From Limnohabitans sp. MMS-10A-192 (GTDB lineage: Bacteria; Pseudomonadota; Gammaproteobacteria; Burkholderiales; Burkholderiaceae_C), in NCBI RefSeq assembly GCF_003063335.1, contig NZ_NERX01000004.1, positions 372,001 through 436,000 on the forward strand: a stretch of 64,000 bases of DNA, given 5' to 3'. The notes beneath the pieces were generated by a model. It was not told the DNA's origin and made no database searches. It worked only from the letters and a program-made list of their open reading frames with translations. Shown here one piece after another: positions 34,601-43,621 of the stretch. Position numbers and translations under genes: made by a program. Position 1 is the stretch's first letter; each line of letters opens with the position of its first letter.

Positions 34601-35248
34601 TACCCCGAAGTGGCCGAGCGCCTCTTGGTCGATCTGCCGCAGGCGCAGGCCACACCGAACGATCCACCGAACGTGCATTTGCAAGACGCACTCAGCGGCC
34701 TCTTGTGGGGAGAGGGCGGGGCGCTTTCGCTCACCCTGCGTGCCAGCAAGCTGGCCAACTTGCTGCCCAAAACGCCACAGGCCTACCCCGACAAACTGAT
34801 CGACATTTGGCTGCTTTCTTTGGCGGCTGCCGCCATGCACCAGCCCTTGCCTTGTGTGGTGGTGGGGCGTAACGCCGTGCTGCGCGTGCCCCCGCAAGAC
34901 CCCGAGCAGGCCCGTGCCCAGTTGCAGGTTTTGCTGGACACCTGGGTCGAGGGCATGCGTTGGCCCTTGCCTTTGCCGCCCGGCTTGGCGCTGCAGTGGC
35001 TCAAAGACAAGGACAACCGCAACGCGCTGGCCGATGCTTATGAGGGCAGCGACTTCAAACGCGGCGCTCTGGGCGAAGACCCGGCGCTGGCACGCACCTA
35101 CCCCACGCTGCAGTCCTTGCTGGACACTGGCGCGTTCGAGCGCCTGGCCGACGCGGTTTATGCGCCCTTGCAAGCCTGGGCCGCAGACATCGTGATCGAG
35201 CCCTTGCCCAATGCCGACAGTGGCGATGACGCCGAGGAGCAGGCATGA
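31691..35248 (+). CDS. recC: Exodeoxyribonuclease V subunit gamma
   Basis: RecC is the Chi-scanning subunit of RecBCD, which processes double-strand DNA breaks. At 1185 residues it is somewhat longer than E. coli RecC (1122). It starts FIALHSHRSEVLAETLSGWL and VVLVQSNGMAEWIKMALAQ, the family opening. Later segments include VSVFGMSHMPGQLLDML and FQMVCLLGMNDGDYPRR. Residues about 810-844 come from a palindromic repeat element (34118-34221) inserted without breaking the frame, giving a charged loop (FARDDEKKGAHDDEASK) absent from standard RecC. The stop overlaps recB as ATGA. Operon order is recC-recB-recD. Confidence 0.94.
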   Translation: MSVSAIPSGFIALHSHRSEVLAETLSGWLSRQPLGPLEPEVVLVQSNGMAEWIKMALAQQGGVCAATRVELPSRFLWRTYRQVLGAQNVPPDSPLDKLPMTWRLMALLPQCMGDAVFQPVAGFLRGDEPDRLLQLASRLADLFDQYQIYRPDWLDDWAAGRDVLRQAAGQADLPADQLWQAALWRRVLATLNEAERQATRPALHVRALARLRSGEALASPVARRVSVFGMSHMPGQLLDMLAALAAHSQVLLAVPNPCQYHWGDIMDGREWLRAERRRHGYKKESLSETPLAQMHWHTPALLAAWGRQGRDFIRQLDAFDDVQAAQEAVPGVKLDLFDDAPGADATGLLTQLQNRIRDLKSAQDAVDAPLQADDRSVVFQVAHSPVRELEVLHDQLLQWFHQMPEVSPRDVVVMVPDIEVMAPAIRAVFGQYKRGDARFIPFDIADLGAQANSPLIHAVEWLLALPQQRGRMSELVELLEVPALAARFGVKPEQLPTLTRWMAGSGIRWGLSAQHRQGLGLAACGEDNSALFGVQRMLMGYACGADPMPPAASGPDPYPEVGGLDAELAGALAHLLQALMDWWQSSATAASPAQWAERGRALLAALFKPQDDTDRNALSALDQALNDWGKAAEQADFAEAVPLAVARSAWLEALKVPKLEQRFRAGGVTFCTLMPMRAIPFQMVCLLGMNDGDYPRRSPLADFDLLGLPGMARPGDRSRRDDDRQLMLEALLSARRVLYVSWSGRSVRDNSEQPPSVLVSQLRDEIDALWGQGHAQRLTTVHPLQPFSRAYFEEGSALHTYAKEWRAAQTGSPRFARDDEKKGAHDDEASKPSSRGAHRRGDPVLLPPLQSATGTPVITLTQLARFLRKPVGAFFRERLQVHLDDERSALHDEELFGLGGLDLYQLLDHELAHVPTDLSLDELPAHAQRVVQRLRQAGALPLAGVGVLEAQKLSHQLQTLLGAALQERLAYPEVAERLLVDLPQAQATPNDPPNVHLQDALSGLLWGEGGALSLTLRASKLANLLPKTPQAYPDKLIDIWLLSLAAAAMHQPLPCVVVGRNAVLRVPPQDPEQARAQLQVLLDTWVEGMRWPLPLPPGLALQWLKDKDNRNALADAYEGSDFKRGALGEDPALARTYPTLQSLLDTGAFERLADAVYAPLQAWAADIVIEPLPNADSGDDAEEQA
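34118..34221. repeat. Palindromic repeat element inserted in frame within recC
   Basis: The left arm ACTGGATCGCCACGCTTCGC continues to 34148 (…TCGCGATGACG). The right arm 34185-34221 is its imperfect reverse complement (CGTCATCGCGAGGAGCG … GGCGATCCAGT). Together they form a long imperfect inverted repeat with a 36-base centre. The pattern CGTCATNGCGAGGAGCG…CGATCCAG is like repeats scattered in intergenic DNA of many proteobacteria. Here it is translated as part of RecC. Confidence 0.82.
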
Positions 35249-38200
35249 GCACCGCACACGCCCTGAATGCCAGCACCTTTCCGCTGCGCGGCAGCCATCT
35301 GATCGAGGCGAGCGCTGGCACCGGCAAGACCTGGACGATTGCCGCGCTGTATGTGCGCCTGGTGCTGGGCCACGGGACACAGGACACAGAAGGTGGCACC
35401 GCGCCCGTGCGCCCCATGCTGCCGCAAGATGTGCTGGTGATGACCTTCACCCGCGCCGCCACGCGGGAGCTGTCGGACCGCATCCGTGCGCGCCTGACCG
35501 AGGCCGCCCAGGTGTTCCGTGGTCTCTTGACTGTCGAAGATGATTTCCTGAACAGCCTGATGGCCGAATACCCCGAAGGCCCGAAGCGCGAACAAGCGGC
35601 TTACCGCCTGGCGCTGGCCGCGCAGGCCATGGACGATGCGGCCGTGTACACCATCGACGCCTGGTGCCAGCGCATGCTGCGCGAACACGCTTTTGACAGC
35701 GGCAACCTGTTTGAAGAAAACCTGGTCGGCGACGAAGCCGCGCTGCGCCTGGAAGCCGTGCAGGACTATTGGCGTCAACAGCTCTACCCCATGTCCACCA
35801 CCGGCGTGGCACAGGTGCAAGGCATCTGGCGCGATGTGGCCGCCCTCGACAAGGACATGCGCGCCCTGATGGCCGTGCCCTTGGCCGATGCTGAACCCGG
35901 TACGCTGGCGCAGGTGTTCGGCGCGGCACAGGCCGAACGCGCTGCGCAACTGCAGGCGCTCAAGCAGGGCTGGGATGTCAAGGCCGACAACTTGCTGGGT
36001 TGGATCGAGGCGCAGCTGGCGCATCACAAGGCGAGCTGGGATGGCCGCAAGCTGAGCTATAAAAACTGTGCGGCATGGCTGGGCGTGCTCAAGGCCTGGG
36101 CGCAAAGCCCGGCCGATGCGCAAACCCTGCAAGCCGACATGAAAACCGGCTGGGAGCGCTTCACCCCCGATGGCTTGCTCGCTTGCCGCAAGCCCGGTGA
36201 AGACGCGGTGCAGCTGCCGCCAGAAAGCCAGGCCTATGCCGATTTGCAGGCCGCTTTGCTGGCCTTGCCAGACCCGACGCAGATCGCCCGTTTGCACGCC
36301 CGCCAGCATGTGCAGCAACGCATGGCCGAGCTCAAGCGCCGCGGCGGTCTGTTTGGCTTTGCCGACATGCTGCAGCGCCTGGATGTGGCGCTGGCCGATC
36401 CCGAGGCGGGGGAGCGCCTGGCCCAGCGCCTGCGCGAGCAGTTCCCGGTGGCGATGATCGACGAGTTCCAGGACACCTCGCCGCTGCAGTTCCGCTTGTT
36501 TGACCGCATTTACCGCACGGCCGAGAACCGGCCAGACACGGCGCTGCTCTTGATCGGTGACCCCAAGCAATCGATCTATGGTTTCCGAGGCGCAGACATC
36601 CAGAGCTACCTGGCCGCTCGCCGCGCCACGCAAGGCCGCCACCATGTGCTGGGCACCAACTTCCGGTCCACCCAAGCGGTGGTCGATGTGGTCAACCGCT
36701 GGTTCGAGATCCCGCCCGACGCCTTTGGTTACCGCCAGGGCGCAGACGACCCCTTGCCTTTCCAGAGCGTGGACGCCAAGGGCCGCGCCGAAGTGCTGAC
36801 CAGCAGCACCGGCCCGATCCACGCCATGACCGTGGTGCACGATGACACACTGCGCAGCCAGCGCGATGCGCGCGCGCATTTGTCGGCCCTGTGTGCCGAG
36901 CAGATCGTGGCTTGGCTGAGCGATCCGCAGGCGCGCTTTGTCGATCCGCAAAAAGGCGACACCCCGCTCAAACCCAAAGACATCGCGGTGCTGGTGCGCA
37001 CCGGTGTGGAGGCCGCGGCCGTGCGCGACGCGCTGCGTGCGCGTGGCGTGGCCTCGGTCTACCTGTCCGACCGCGACTCGGTGTTTGCCAGCGACGAAGC
37101 GCAAGACCTGTGCTTGTGGTTGCGCGGGGTGGCCGAGCCGCAAGACATGCGCCGCGTGCGTGCCGCCTTGGGCACACGCACCGTGGGCCTGAGCCTGGAC
37201 GAGTTGCACGATCTGGCCACGCAAGACGAATTGCTGGACCAGCGTGCCGAGCAGATGCGCGAGCTGCACCAGACCTGGCAAAGCCAGGGCGTGCTGGCCA
37301 TGCTGCGCCAGTCGCTGCATGTGCTGCAGCTGGCCGGGCGTTGGCGTGGCCAGCCCGATGGCGAGCGCCGCCTGACCAATGTGCTGCACCTGGCCGAGTT
37401 GCTGCAAGCGGCCAGCCAGCAGCTGGACGGTGAGCAAGCCCTGATCCGCTGGCTGGCCCAGCAGATCGACGAGGCGCTGGACGGCAGTGCCAGCGAGAAC
37501 GAAGAGCAGACCGTGCGGCTGGAAAGCGATGAAGACCTGGTCAAAGTCATCACCATCCACAAGAGCAAGGGTCTGGAGTACCCCGTGGTCTGCCTGCCCT
37601 TTGCGCACAGCCACCGCGTGGTGACAGCCGACAAGGCCGCTGTGCTGCAAGTGAGCGATGCCCAAGGCGAGCGCCGCTGGACGCTGGCTTTTGACAAGAC
37701 CGATGCCAAGGGCGCTGATCATGATCGTTTACGCGAAGACCTGCGCCTGTGGTACGTGGCCCTGACCCGTGCGCGGCATGCTTTGTGGCTGGGCTGGAGC
37801 GCGGTCAAACGCGGCAACGGTAAAACCTGTGTGAACCACGACAGCGCAGCGGGCCATTTGCTCAGCGGCGGCCAAGCGCTGGAGGCCAGCGACTGGGCCA
37901 GCCGGTGGCAGGCGTTGGAAACGAATGCGCAAGGTCAGCCCCTGTCGGTGCAGCTCGCGCTAGCTCCGCCAGAAGTGCCCTTGACCTGTTGGCAACGCAC
38001 CGAACAACAGGCCGCCCTGCGCGATGCGCTGCACAGCACCGCCGTCATCGACAAGCGCTGGACCATTGCCAGCTTTTCGCGCTTGACGCGGGACTTGTCT
38101 TCGCAGCCGCTGGCGCACACCGGGCTGGACATGGCCACGCCGCGCCCGGCCGACGACGAACCTGCCGTGGACGCCCTGCTGTGGCCCAGCACGCCCGTTG

Positions 38201-38925
38201 CGCAGGCCTGGCATGGTTTTGCACGGGGCCCCAGTGCGGGCAATTTCTTACACGACCAGCTCGAATGGTTGGCCGCCGAAAACTTCGCCTTGCAGCCCGG
38301 CACGCCCTTGGCGGAGCGGCTGCTCAAACGCTGCGAACGCGCAGGCTATGCAGCGCAGGCCCCCGAGGTGCTGCAGTGGCTCAGCCGTGTGGTGGCCCAG
38401 CCGCTGCGTGGGCCCGAGACTGCATTGAATGCGCTGGGCACCTTGTTGCCCGAGATGGAATTTTGGTTGCCTGCCGAGCGCTTGCACGCGCAGGAAATCG
38501 ACGCGCTGTGCCAGCAGCATTTGCTGCCCGGTGTGAGCCGTCCGCAGCTGCCCGATGCGCAATTGCACGGCATGTTGATGGGCTTTGCCGATCTGGTGTT
38601 CGAGCACGAGGGGCGCTACTGGGTGCTGGACTACAAATCCAACCACCTGGGCACTCATGATGCGGCCTACACCGCGCAAGCGCTGGACCAGGCCATGGCG
38701 CACCACCGCTACGAGGTGCAGGCGGCGCTGTACATGCTGGCGCTGCACCGCTTGCTGCGTGCCCGTTTGGGCCAGGCCTATGACCCGGCGCAGCAATTGG
38801 GCGGCGCGGTGTATTTGTTTTTGCGTGGCATCGACGGGCCGGCAGGAGGCTGCTGCACCTTGCCCGCGCCGGTGGCTTTGCTCGATGCGCTGGACGCCAT
38901 GTTGACCCCCAAGGAGGTCGCATGA
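35245..38925 (+). CDS. recB: Exodeoxyribonuclease V subunit beta
   Basis: RecB is the 3'-5' helicase and nuclease of RecBCD, 1226 residues. The helicase shows Walker A EASAGTGKTWTIAALYVR (residues 21-38), motif Ia MTFTRAATRELSDRIR, motif II MIDEFQDTSPLQFRLF, motif III IGDPKQSIYGFRGADI, motif V TIHKSKGLEYPVV and motif VI YVALTRARHALWLG. The C-terminal nuclease has GFADLVFEHEGRYWVLDYKS with the catalytic Asp-Asp-Lys. Start and stop overlap both neighbours as ATGA, so the three subunits are translated together. Confidence 0.97.
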   Translation: MSTAHALNASTFPLRGSHLIEASAGTGKTWTIAALYVRLVLGHGTQDTEGGTAPVRPMLPQDVLVMTFTRAATRELSDRIRARLTEAAQVFRGLLTVEDDFLNSLMAEYPEGPKREQAAYRLALAAQAMDDAAVYTIDAWCQRMLREHAFDSGNLFEENLVGDEAALRLEAVQDYWRQQLYPMSTTGVAQVQGIWRDVAALDKDMRALMAVPLADAEPGTLAQVFGAAQAERAAQLQALKQGWDVKADNLLGWIEAQLAHHKASWDGRKLSYKNCAAWLGVLKAWAQSPADAQTLQADMKTGWERFTPDGLLACRKPGEDAVQLPPESQAYADLQAALLALPDPTQIARLHARQHVQQRMAELKRRGGLFGFADMLQRLDVALADPEAGERLAQRLREQFPVAMIDEFQDTSPLQFRLFDRIYRTAENRPDTALLLIGDPKQSIYGFRGADIQSYLAARRATQGRHHVLGTNFRSTQAVVDVVNRWFEIPPDAFGYRQGADDPLPFQSVDAKGRAEVLTSSTGPIHAMTVVHDDTLRSQRDARAHLSALCAEQIVAWLSDPQARFVDPQKGDTPLKPKDIAVLVRTGVEAAAVRDALRARGVASVYLSDRDSVFASDEAQDLCLWLRGVAEPQDMRRVRAALGTRTVGLSLDELHDLATQDELLDQRAEQMRELHQTWQSQGVLAMLRQSLHVLQLAGRWRGQPDGERRLTNVLHLAELLQAASQQLDGEQALIRWLAQQIDEALDGSASENEEQTVRLESDEDLVKVITIHKSKGLEYPVVCLPFAHSHRVVTADKAAVLQVSDAQGERRWTLAFDKTDAKGADHDRLREDLRLWYVALTRARHALWLGWSAVKRGNGKTCVNHDSAAGHLLSGGQALEASDWASRWQALETNAQGQPLSVQLALAPPEVPLTCWQRTEQQAALRDALHSTAVIDKRWTIASFSRLTRDLSSQPLAHTGLDMATPRPADDEPAVDALLWPSTPVAQAWHGFARGPSAGNFLHDQLEWLAAENFALQPGTPLAERLLKRCERAGYAAQAPEVLQWLSRVVAQPLRGPETALNALGTLLPEMEFWLPAERLHAQEIDALCQQHLLPGVSRPQLPDAQLHGMLMGFADLVFEHEGRYWVLDYKSNHLGTHDAAYTAQALDQAMAHHRYEVQAALYMLALHRLLRARLGQAYDPAQQLGGAVYLFLRGIDGPAGGCCTLPAPVALLDALDAMLTPKEVA

Positions 38926-40988
38926 ACGTGCGCAAAAACCCCCGCGCCCTGGTGGTGCCTGCGGCCCAGATGGATTGGCTGCAGGACCTGCCTGCACAAA
39001 CCCTGAGTGCTGCGCAGGCTTTGCAGTGGCTGCACCACTGGGCCGACCAAGGCTTGCTGCGCCGCCTGGACAGTGCCTTGGCCGAGCAATTGCACCGGCT
39101 GGACCCGCAAGCCCCAGCGGCGGTGCTGGTGGCCGCTGCCGTGCTGGCGCAGATGGAAGGGCGAGGCCACACCTGTTTGTCGGTGGCGGCCTTGAGCGAT
39201 GCGCCGCTGGACCTGTTGGGCTGGCCTGCGCTGTGGGCCGATGGCCTGATGGGGCTCAAGGCCTTGTGGGCGCAATTGCCCGCCGATGTGAGCGCCTGGC
39301 GTGCGCAATTGCAGGCCGCCTGCCTGCGCGCACCCGGTGCCCCCGATGCGGGGCAGCCCCTGGTGCTGGGCGGCACGGCCGATGCACCGCTTTTGTACCT
39401 GCGCCGCTATGCCGCTTACGAGCAGCGGGTGGGGCAGGGCCTGCTGCACCGCGCCTGCGAACCCCTGCCGGTGGCCGAGGTCCCTGCGCGGGCCTGGTTG
39501 GACCGCTTTTTTGCACCGCGCGATGTTGCACCGGCCGATGTAACAGCGGTCGAGATCGATTGGCAAAAAATGGCCTGCGCTGTGGCCTTGCGTGCCCGCT
39601 TGTCGGTGATCACCGGCGGGCCGGGCACGGGCAAGACCTACACCGCAGCCCGCTTGCTGGCTTTGTTGCTGGCGTTGCACGACACGGTCAGCCCCTTGCG
39701 CGTGGCGCTGGCCGCGCCCACCGGCAAAGCCGCCGCGCGTTTGAAGCAATCCATCGACAAAGCACTGCAGGACATGACGGTGCCCGCCGATGCGGGGCTG
39801 GACCTCAAAGCGCTGGTCGAGCGCATGGGGCCTGCGCGCACCTTGCATTCGCTGTTGGGTGCGCGGCCCGATTCGCGCCAGTTCCGCCACCATGCGGCCC
39901 AGCCGCTCGATGTGGACGTGCTCATCGTGGACGAAGCCTCGATGGTGCACCTGGAAATGATGGACGCTTTGCTGCAAGCCTTGCCGCCGCATGCGCGCTT
40001 GGTGCTGCTGGGCGACAAGGACCAGCTGGCCTCGGTCGAGGCCGGTGCGGTGCTGGGCGATTTGTGCCGCGACGCGGCGCAAGGCCACTACAGCACCGAC
40101 ACGGCCCAGTTTGTGCAGACTGTGGCCGGGCAGGCGCTGGGTGCGGCGTATCTGGCCGCTGGCTCGTCAGCGCCGCCTTTGGCCCAGCAAACCGTGATGC
40201 TGCGCGAAAGCCGCCGTTTTGGCGGCCCGATTGGCCAGCTCGCTTTGGCCGTCAACCGGGGTGATGCGGCCGCTGCAAGCCAGGTGCTGCAAGGCGCTGA
40301 TGCTGGCGCAGGCACGCAGCCTTTGTGTGCGCAGCAGGCGTTGAGTCCTTTGGCCGTGAGCGATCTGGCGCGGGGCTTGAGCGGCAAGCCCTCTTATGCC
40401 GATTACCTGGCCTGCATGGCCCGTGGCCCTGGCGAGGGCGCGCACGAAGTCTGGGTGCAAGCGGTCTTGCAGGCCTTTGACCGCTTTCGTCTGCTGTGCG
40501 CCGTGCGTCAGGGCGAGTGGGGCACCGAGGGCTTGAATGCATCGGTGCAAAAAGCGCTGGCCGATCAAGGATGGCTCAAGCCCCAAGGTGAATGGTTTGC
40601 CGGTCGCCCGGTCATGGTCACGCGCAACGACACCCAGCTGGGTGTGTTCAACGGCGATGTGGGCGTGGTCCTGCCCAACCCCCAAGGACAGCTCAAGGCC
40701 TGGTTCCTCGATGGCGATCAGCTGCGCTCGGTCAGCGTGACGCGGCTGGCGCATGTGGAAACGGCTTTTGCCATGACGGTGCACAAAAGCCAGGGCTCGG
40801 AGTTTTTGCACACCGCACTGGTGTTGCCGCCTGGCGGCGCAGAAGTGCTCTCGCGCGAGCTGGTCTACACCGGCATCACCCGCGCCCGCGAACAGTTCAC
40901 CCTGATCGAAGCCCAGGCCGGGCTGCTCGAAGCGGCCATTGCACGGCCCAGCGTGCGGGTTAGCGGCTTGCGGCAGTGGTGGACCTGA
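38922..40988 (+). CDS. recD: Exodeoxyribonuclease V subunit alpha
   Basis: RecD is the 5'-3' helicase of RecBCD, 688 residues. An N-terminal domain of about 200 residues precedes the SF1B helicase, whose Walker A is VITGGPGTGKTYTAARLLAL near residue 230. Further motifs are ALAAPTGKAAARLKQSI, DVLIVDEASMVHLEMMDALL, LVLLGDKDQLASVEAGAVLG and the UvrD-like FAMTVHKSQGSEFLHTALVL. The gene ends the operon; no terminator hairpin is clear after it. Confidence 0.96.
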   Translation: MNVRKNPRALVVPAAQMDWLQDLPAQTLSAAQALQWLHHWADQGLLRRLDSALAEQLHRLDPQAPAAVLVAAAVLAQMEGRGHTCLSVAALSDAPLDLLGWPALWADGLMGLKALWAQLPADVSAWRAQLQAACLRAPGAPDAGQPLVLGGTADAPLLYLRRYAAYEQRVGQGLLHRACEPLPVAEVPARAWLDRFFAPRDVAPADVTAVEIDWQKMACAVALRARLSVITGGPGTGKTYTAARLLALLLALHDTVSPLRVALAAPTGKAAARLKQSIDKALQDMTVPADAGLDLKALVERMGPARTLHSLLGARPDSRQFRHHAAQPLDVDVLIVDEASMVHLEMMDALLQALPPHARLVLLGDKDQLASVEAGAVLGDLCRDAAQGHYSTDTAQFVQTVAGQALGAAYLAAGSSAPPLAQQTVMLRESRRFGGPIGQLALAVNRGDAAAASQVLQGADAGAGTQPLCAQQALSPLAVSDLARGLSGKPSYADYLACMARGPGEGAHEVWVQAVLQAFDRFRLLCAVRQGEWGTEGLNASVQKALADQGWLKPQGEWFAGRPVMVTRNDTQLGVFNGDVGVVLPNPQGQLKAWFLDGDQLRSVSVTRLAHVETAFAMTVHKSQGSEFLHTALVLPPGGAEVLSRELVYTGITRAREQFTLIEAQAGLLEAAIARPSVRVSGLRQWWT

Positions 40989-41004
40989 TCACCCGCAGGC
41001 CAGC

Positions 41005-41259
41005 TCAGTTGGCGTAGCCTTCGCAGGCACCCGCATTGGGCCGCCCCCGACATTCGCGCAACAAGCGTTTGTCGCGTTGGGCGCTGTTCTCTGAACCGCT
41101 TCTGTCGTGGGGCATTTTGGGTGCTTTGACTTTTTTGGGCTTGGTGATTTTTTCCGTCCCACTGGTGGCTGTGAAGTCCTTAGCGGCCAGTGGCATCACA
41201 CTCAGGCACAGGCTCAATCCGAGGCTGCCCACACATGCCGATACCCAACGTTTGCGCAT
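41005..41259 (-). CDS. Small exported hypothetical protein (84 aa)
   Basis: This 84-residue protein has a signal peptide (MRKRWVSACVGSLGLSLCLS to AAKD), then a Lys-rich stretch KITKPKKVKAPKMPHDRSGS, and a short C-terminal domain RDKRLLRECRGRPNAGACEG with two Cys that could pair. AGGGAGGAA sits a few bases before the ATG at 41259; the longer frame from 41373 is rejected. I know no function. It is divergent from the aminotransferase gene. Confidence 0.75.
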   Translation of the reverse strand: MRKRWVSACVGSLGLSLCLSVMPLAAKDFTATSGTEKITKPKKVKAPKMPHDRSGSENSAQRDKRLLRECRGRPNAGACEGYAN

Positions 41260-41357
41260 GTTTTCCTCCCTGTTTTTTGTGCTGTCCATGATAGTCAAGC
41301 GGTTCAATTTCGCAAGCGCTTGGTGATGGACAGGGCGCAAGACGTTAGGATCACTGC

Positions 41358-42539
41358 ATGAGTCATTCAACATCTTTCATGCGCCAGACCGTGCTCGATC
41401 TGGAAGAGTCCCGCATCCGCGAAGTGGCCAACGCGGGCATGGGCCGCCCCGATGTGCTGGCCTTCTGGTTTGGCGAGTCCGACGAAGTCACGCCCGATGT
41501 GGTGCGCCAAGCCGCCATCGATTCCATGCAAAAGGGCGAGACGTTCTATTCCCACAACCTGGGCCTGCCCGAGCTGCGCCAGGCCGTGTCGGATTACATG
41601 TCGGCCTTGCATGGCCCCATAAGCACCGCCCGCATCGCCATCACCTCAGGCGGGGTGAATGCCCTGATGCTGGCCGCTCAAGCCCTGATCGACGCCGGTG
41701 ACGAAGTCGTCGCCATCACCCCCGTGTGGCCCAACTTGACGGCACAAGCCCTGGTGATGGGCGCCGATTTGAAATGCGTGGCCCTGCGCCCGGTGAACGG
41801 CCAATGGCAGCTCGACATGGCCGCGCTCAAAGCCGCCATCACGCCCGCCACCCGCATGCTCATCGTCAACTCGCCCAACAACCCCACGGGTTGGACGCTC
41901 AGCCGCGCCGAGCAAGCCGAGATCCTGGCGCACTGCCGCGCCACCGGCACCTGGGTGTTGGCCGACGAGGTGTACGAGCGCCTGTATTACGAAGCAGACA
42001 CGGCCAACGGCTGCGCGCCTTCATTTTTGGATGTGGCCGAGCCCGACGACCGCCTGGTCGTGGTGCACAGTTTTTCCAAAAGCTTCTTGATGACCGGCTG
42101 GCGCTTGGGTTGGCTGGTCATGCCCGAGGCGATGACACACCACATGGGTAAGCTGATCGAGTTCAACACCTCGTGTGCCTCGGTCTTCACCCAACGGGCC
42201 GGTGTGGTGGCTTTGCAAAACACCGCCGACATCACGCCCCGCGTGGTGGCTCACCTGAAAGCTTGCCGCGACACGCTGGTGCCGCTGTTGCAGGCCGTGC
42301 CTGGCGTTCAGCTGGCCCCGGCCAAAGGCGGCATGTACGCGTTTTTCAAACTCGAAGGCCATCTCGATTCGGTCGCCACCGCCAAACGGCTGGTGGCCGA
42401 AGCTGGCTTGGGTCTGGGCCCCGGCGAAGCCTTCGCCCCCGAGGCCGCAGGCTGGCTGCGCTGGTGCTTTGCGTCGAAAGACCTGAGCCGGCTGGCACAG
42501 GGGGTGGAGCGGCTCAAGGCCTGGCTGGCTGCCGCTTGA
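41358..42539 (+). CDS. Pyridoxal phosphate-dependent class I/II aminotransferase
   Basis: This is a fold-type I aminotransferase of 393 residues. It shows IAITSGGVNALMLAAQALID, NSPNNPTGWTLSRAEQ, WVLADEVYERLYYE with the PLP-ring Asp, and the PLP lysine in VVHSFSKSFLMTGWRLGW. A C-terminal Arg for the alpha-carboxylate is expected in WLRWCFASKDLSRL. AGGAT lies 8 bases before the start. The amino donor and acceptor cannot be told; relatives include aspartate and aromatic aminotransferases. It converges with the third Bug gene. Confidence 0.92.
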   Translation: MSHSTSFMRQTVLDLEESRIREVANAGMGRPDVLAFWFGESDEVTPDVVRQAAIDSMQKGETFYSHNLGLPELRQAVSDYMSALHGPISTARIAITSGGVNALMLAAQALIDAGDEVVAITPVWPNLTAQALVMGADLKCVALRPVNGQWQLDMAALKAAITPATRMLIVNSPNNPTGWTLSRAEQAEILAHCRATGTWVLADEVYERLYYEADTANGCAPSFLDVAEPDDRLVVVHSFSKSFLMTGWRLGWLVMPEAMTHHMGKLIEFNTSCASVFTQRAGVVALQNTADITPRVVAHLKACRDTLVPLLQAVPGVQLAPAKGGMYAFFKLEGHLDSVATAKRLVAEAGLGLGPGEAFAPEAAGWLRWCFASKDLSRLAQGVERLKAWLAAA

Positions 42540-42554
42540 GCCTCAGGGCCGGGG

Positions 42555-43529
42555 TCATTCCGCCTTGGCGCCGGACTCTTTGACCACCTTAGCCCATTTG
42601 GTGATTTCCACCGCCTGGTATCGGGCCAGTTCTTCGGGGGTGGACAGCACGGGATCCAGGCCCAGGGTTTTCAGGCGATCTTGAACTTCAGGCAGGCGGA
42701 ACACGCGCACGACTTCAGCATTAAGTTTGTCGATGACCGGCTTGGGCACGTTGGCCGGAGCGAACATGGCGAACCAGGTGGTGGCTTCGAAGCCGGGCAC
42801 AAATTCAGCCATGGTGGGCACATCGGGGGCGGCGGGGGATCGTTTGGCGGTGGTTTGCGCCAGAGCGCGGATTTTGCCTTCGCGGGCCATGGGCAGGGCC
42901 GAGGGCATGTTGTCGAACATGAGCTGGATGCTGCCGCCCACCAGGTCGGGGATGGCAAATTGGCGGCCTTTGTAGGGCACATGCGTCATGCTGGTGCCGG
43001 TCATGGACTTGAACAATTCACCCGAGACGTGCACCGAGGTGCCGGTGCCAGGCGAGCCAAACGACAATTTGTTGGGGTTGGCCTTCATGTAGGCAATCAG
43101 CTCGGGCACGCTTTTGACGGGCAGGTCGTTGTTGACCACCAGCAGGTTGGGGGCCGAGGCGACGAGCGAGATGGGGGAAAAGTTCTTCACCATGTCGTAG
43201 GGCATCTTGTCGTACAGCGCCCCGTTGATCGAGTGCGTGCCCACGGTGCCCATGACCAGGGTGTAGCCGTCGCCTGGTGATTTGGCCACGATGTCGGCCC
43301 CGATGTTGCCGCCCGCGCCGGGTTTGTTGTCGATGACGACCGGCTGGCCCAGCTGGGCTTTTTCGCTGAAGAGCCGGGCCAAAATGTCGGGCGCGCCGCC
43401 TGCAGGGAAGGTGACCACCAGCCGAATGGGCTTGGCGGGGTAGGTCTGGGCCATGGCGCTGGGGCCGTGCAAGACTGATAAACCGATCAGCAGGGCGCTG
43501 GACAAAGTTTGAGTGAAAGACAATTTCAT
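42555..43529 (-). CDS. Bug/TTT-family substrate-binding protein
   Basis: This is a 324-residue Bug protein with signal peptide (TLSSALLIGLSVLHGPSAMA) and mature start YPAKPIRLVVTFPAGGAPDI. The usual helix after ILARLFSEK is a few residues short (it runs straight into AQLGQPVVIDNKPGAGGNIG), a small deletion relative to relatives. AAAGGAG lies before the ATG. It is the third orphan Bug gene in the window and has no transporter partner nearby. Its ligand is unknown. Confidence 0.9.
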   Translation of the reverse strand: MKLSFTQTLSSALLIGLSVLHGPSAMAQTYPAKPIRLVVTFPAGGAPDILARLFSEKAQLGQPVVIDNKPGAGGNIGADIVAKSPGDGYTLVMGTVGTHSINGALYDKMPYDMVKNFSPISLVASAPNLLVVNNDLPVKSVPELIAYMKANPNKLSFGSPGTGTSVHVSGELFKSMTGTSMTHVPYKGRQFAIPDLVGGSIQLMFDNMPSALPMAREGKIRALAQTTAKRSPAAPDVPTMAEFVPGFEATTWFAMFAPANVPKPVIDKLNAEVVRVFRLPEVQDRLKTLGLDPVLSTPEELARYQAVEITKWAKVVKESGAKAE

Positions 43530-43621
43530 GCAAATGGCTCCTTTGCCTTCACTTTAGGGATTTGTCTTGTGAACTTGCAGGGTGAAAACCCTTTGAATGC
43601 CATTTTCGGGTGCAGCTTGTC

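Noticed and set aside
35158..37722. Open frame of 854 codons antisense to recB
   Set aside because: It mirrors the codon bias of recB, has no ribosome site and gives low-complexity His/Gln/Leu-rich protein; recB motifs are all intact on the other strand.
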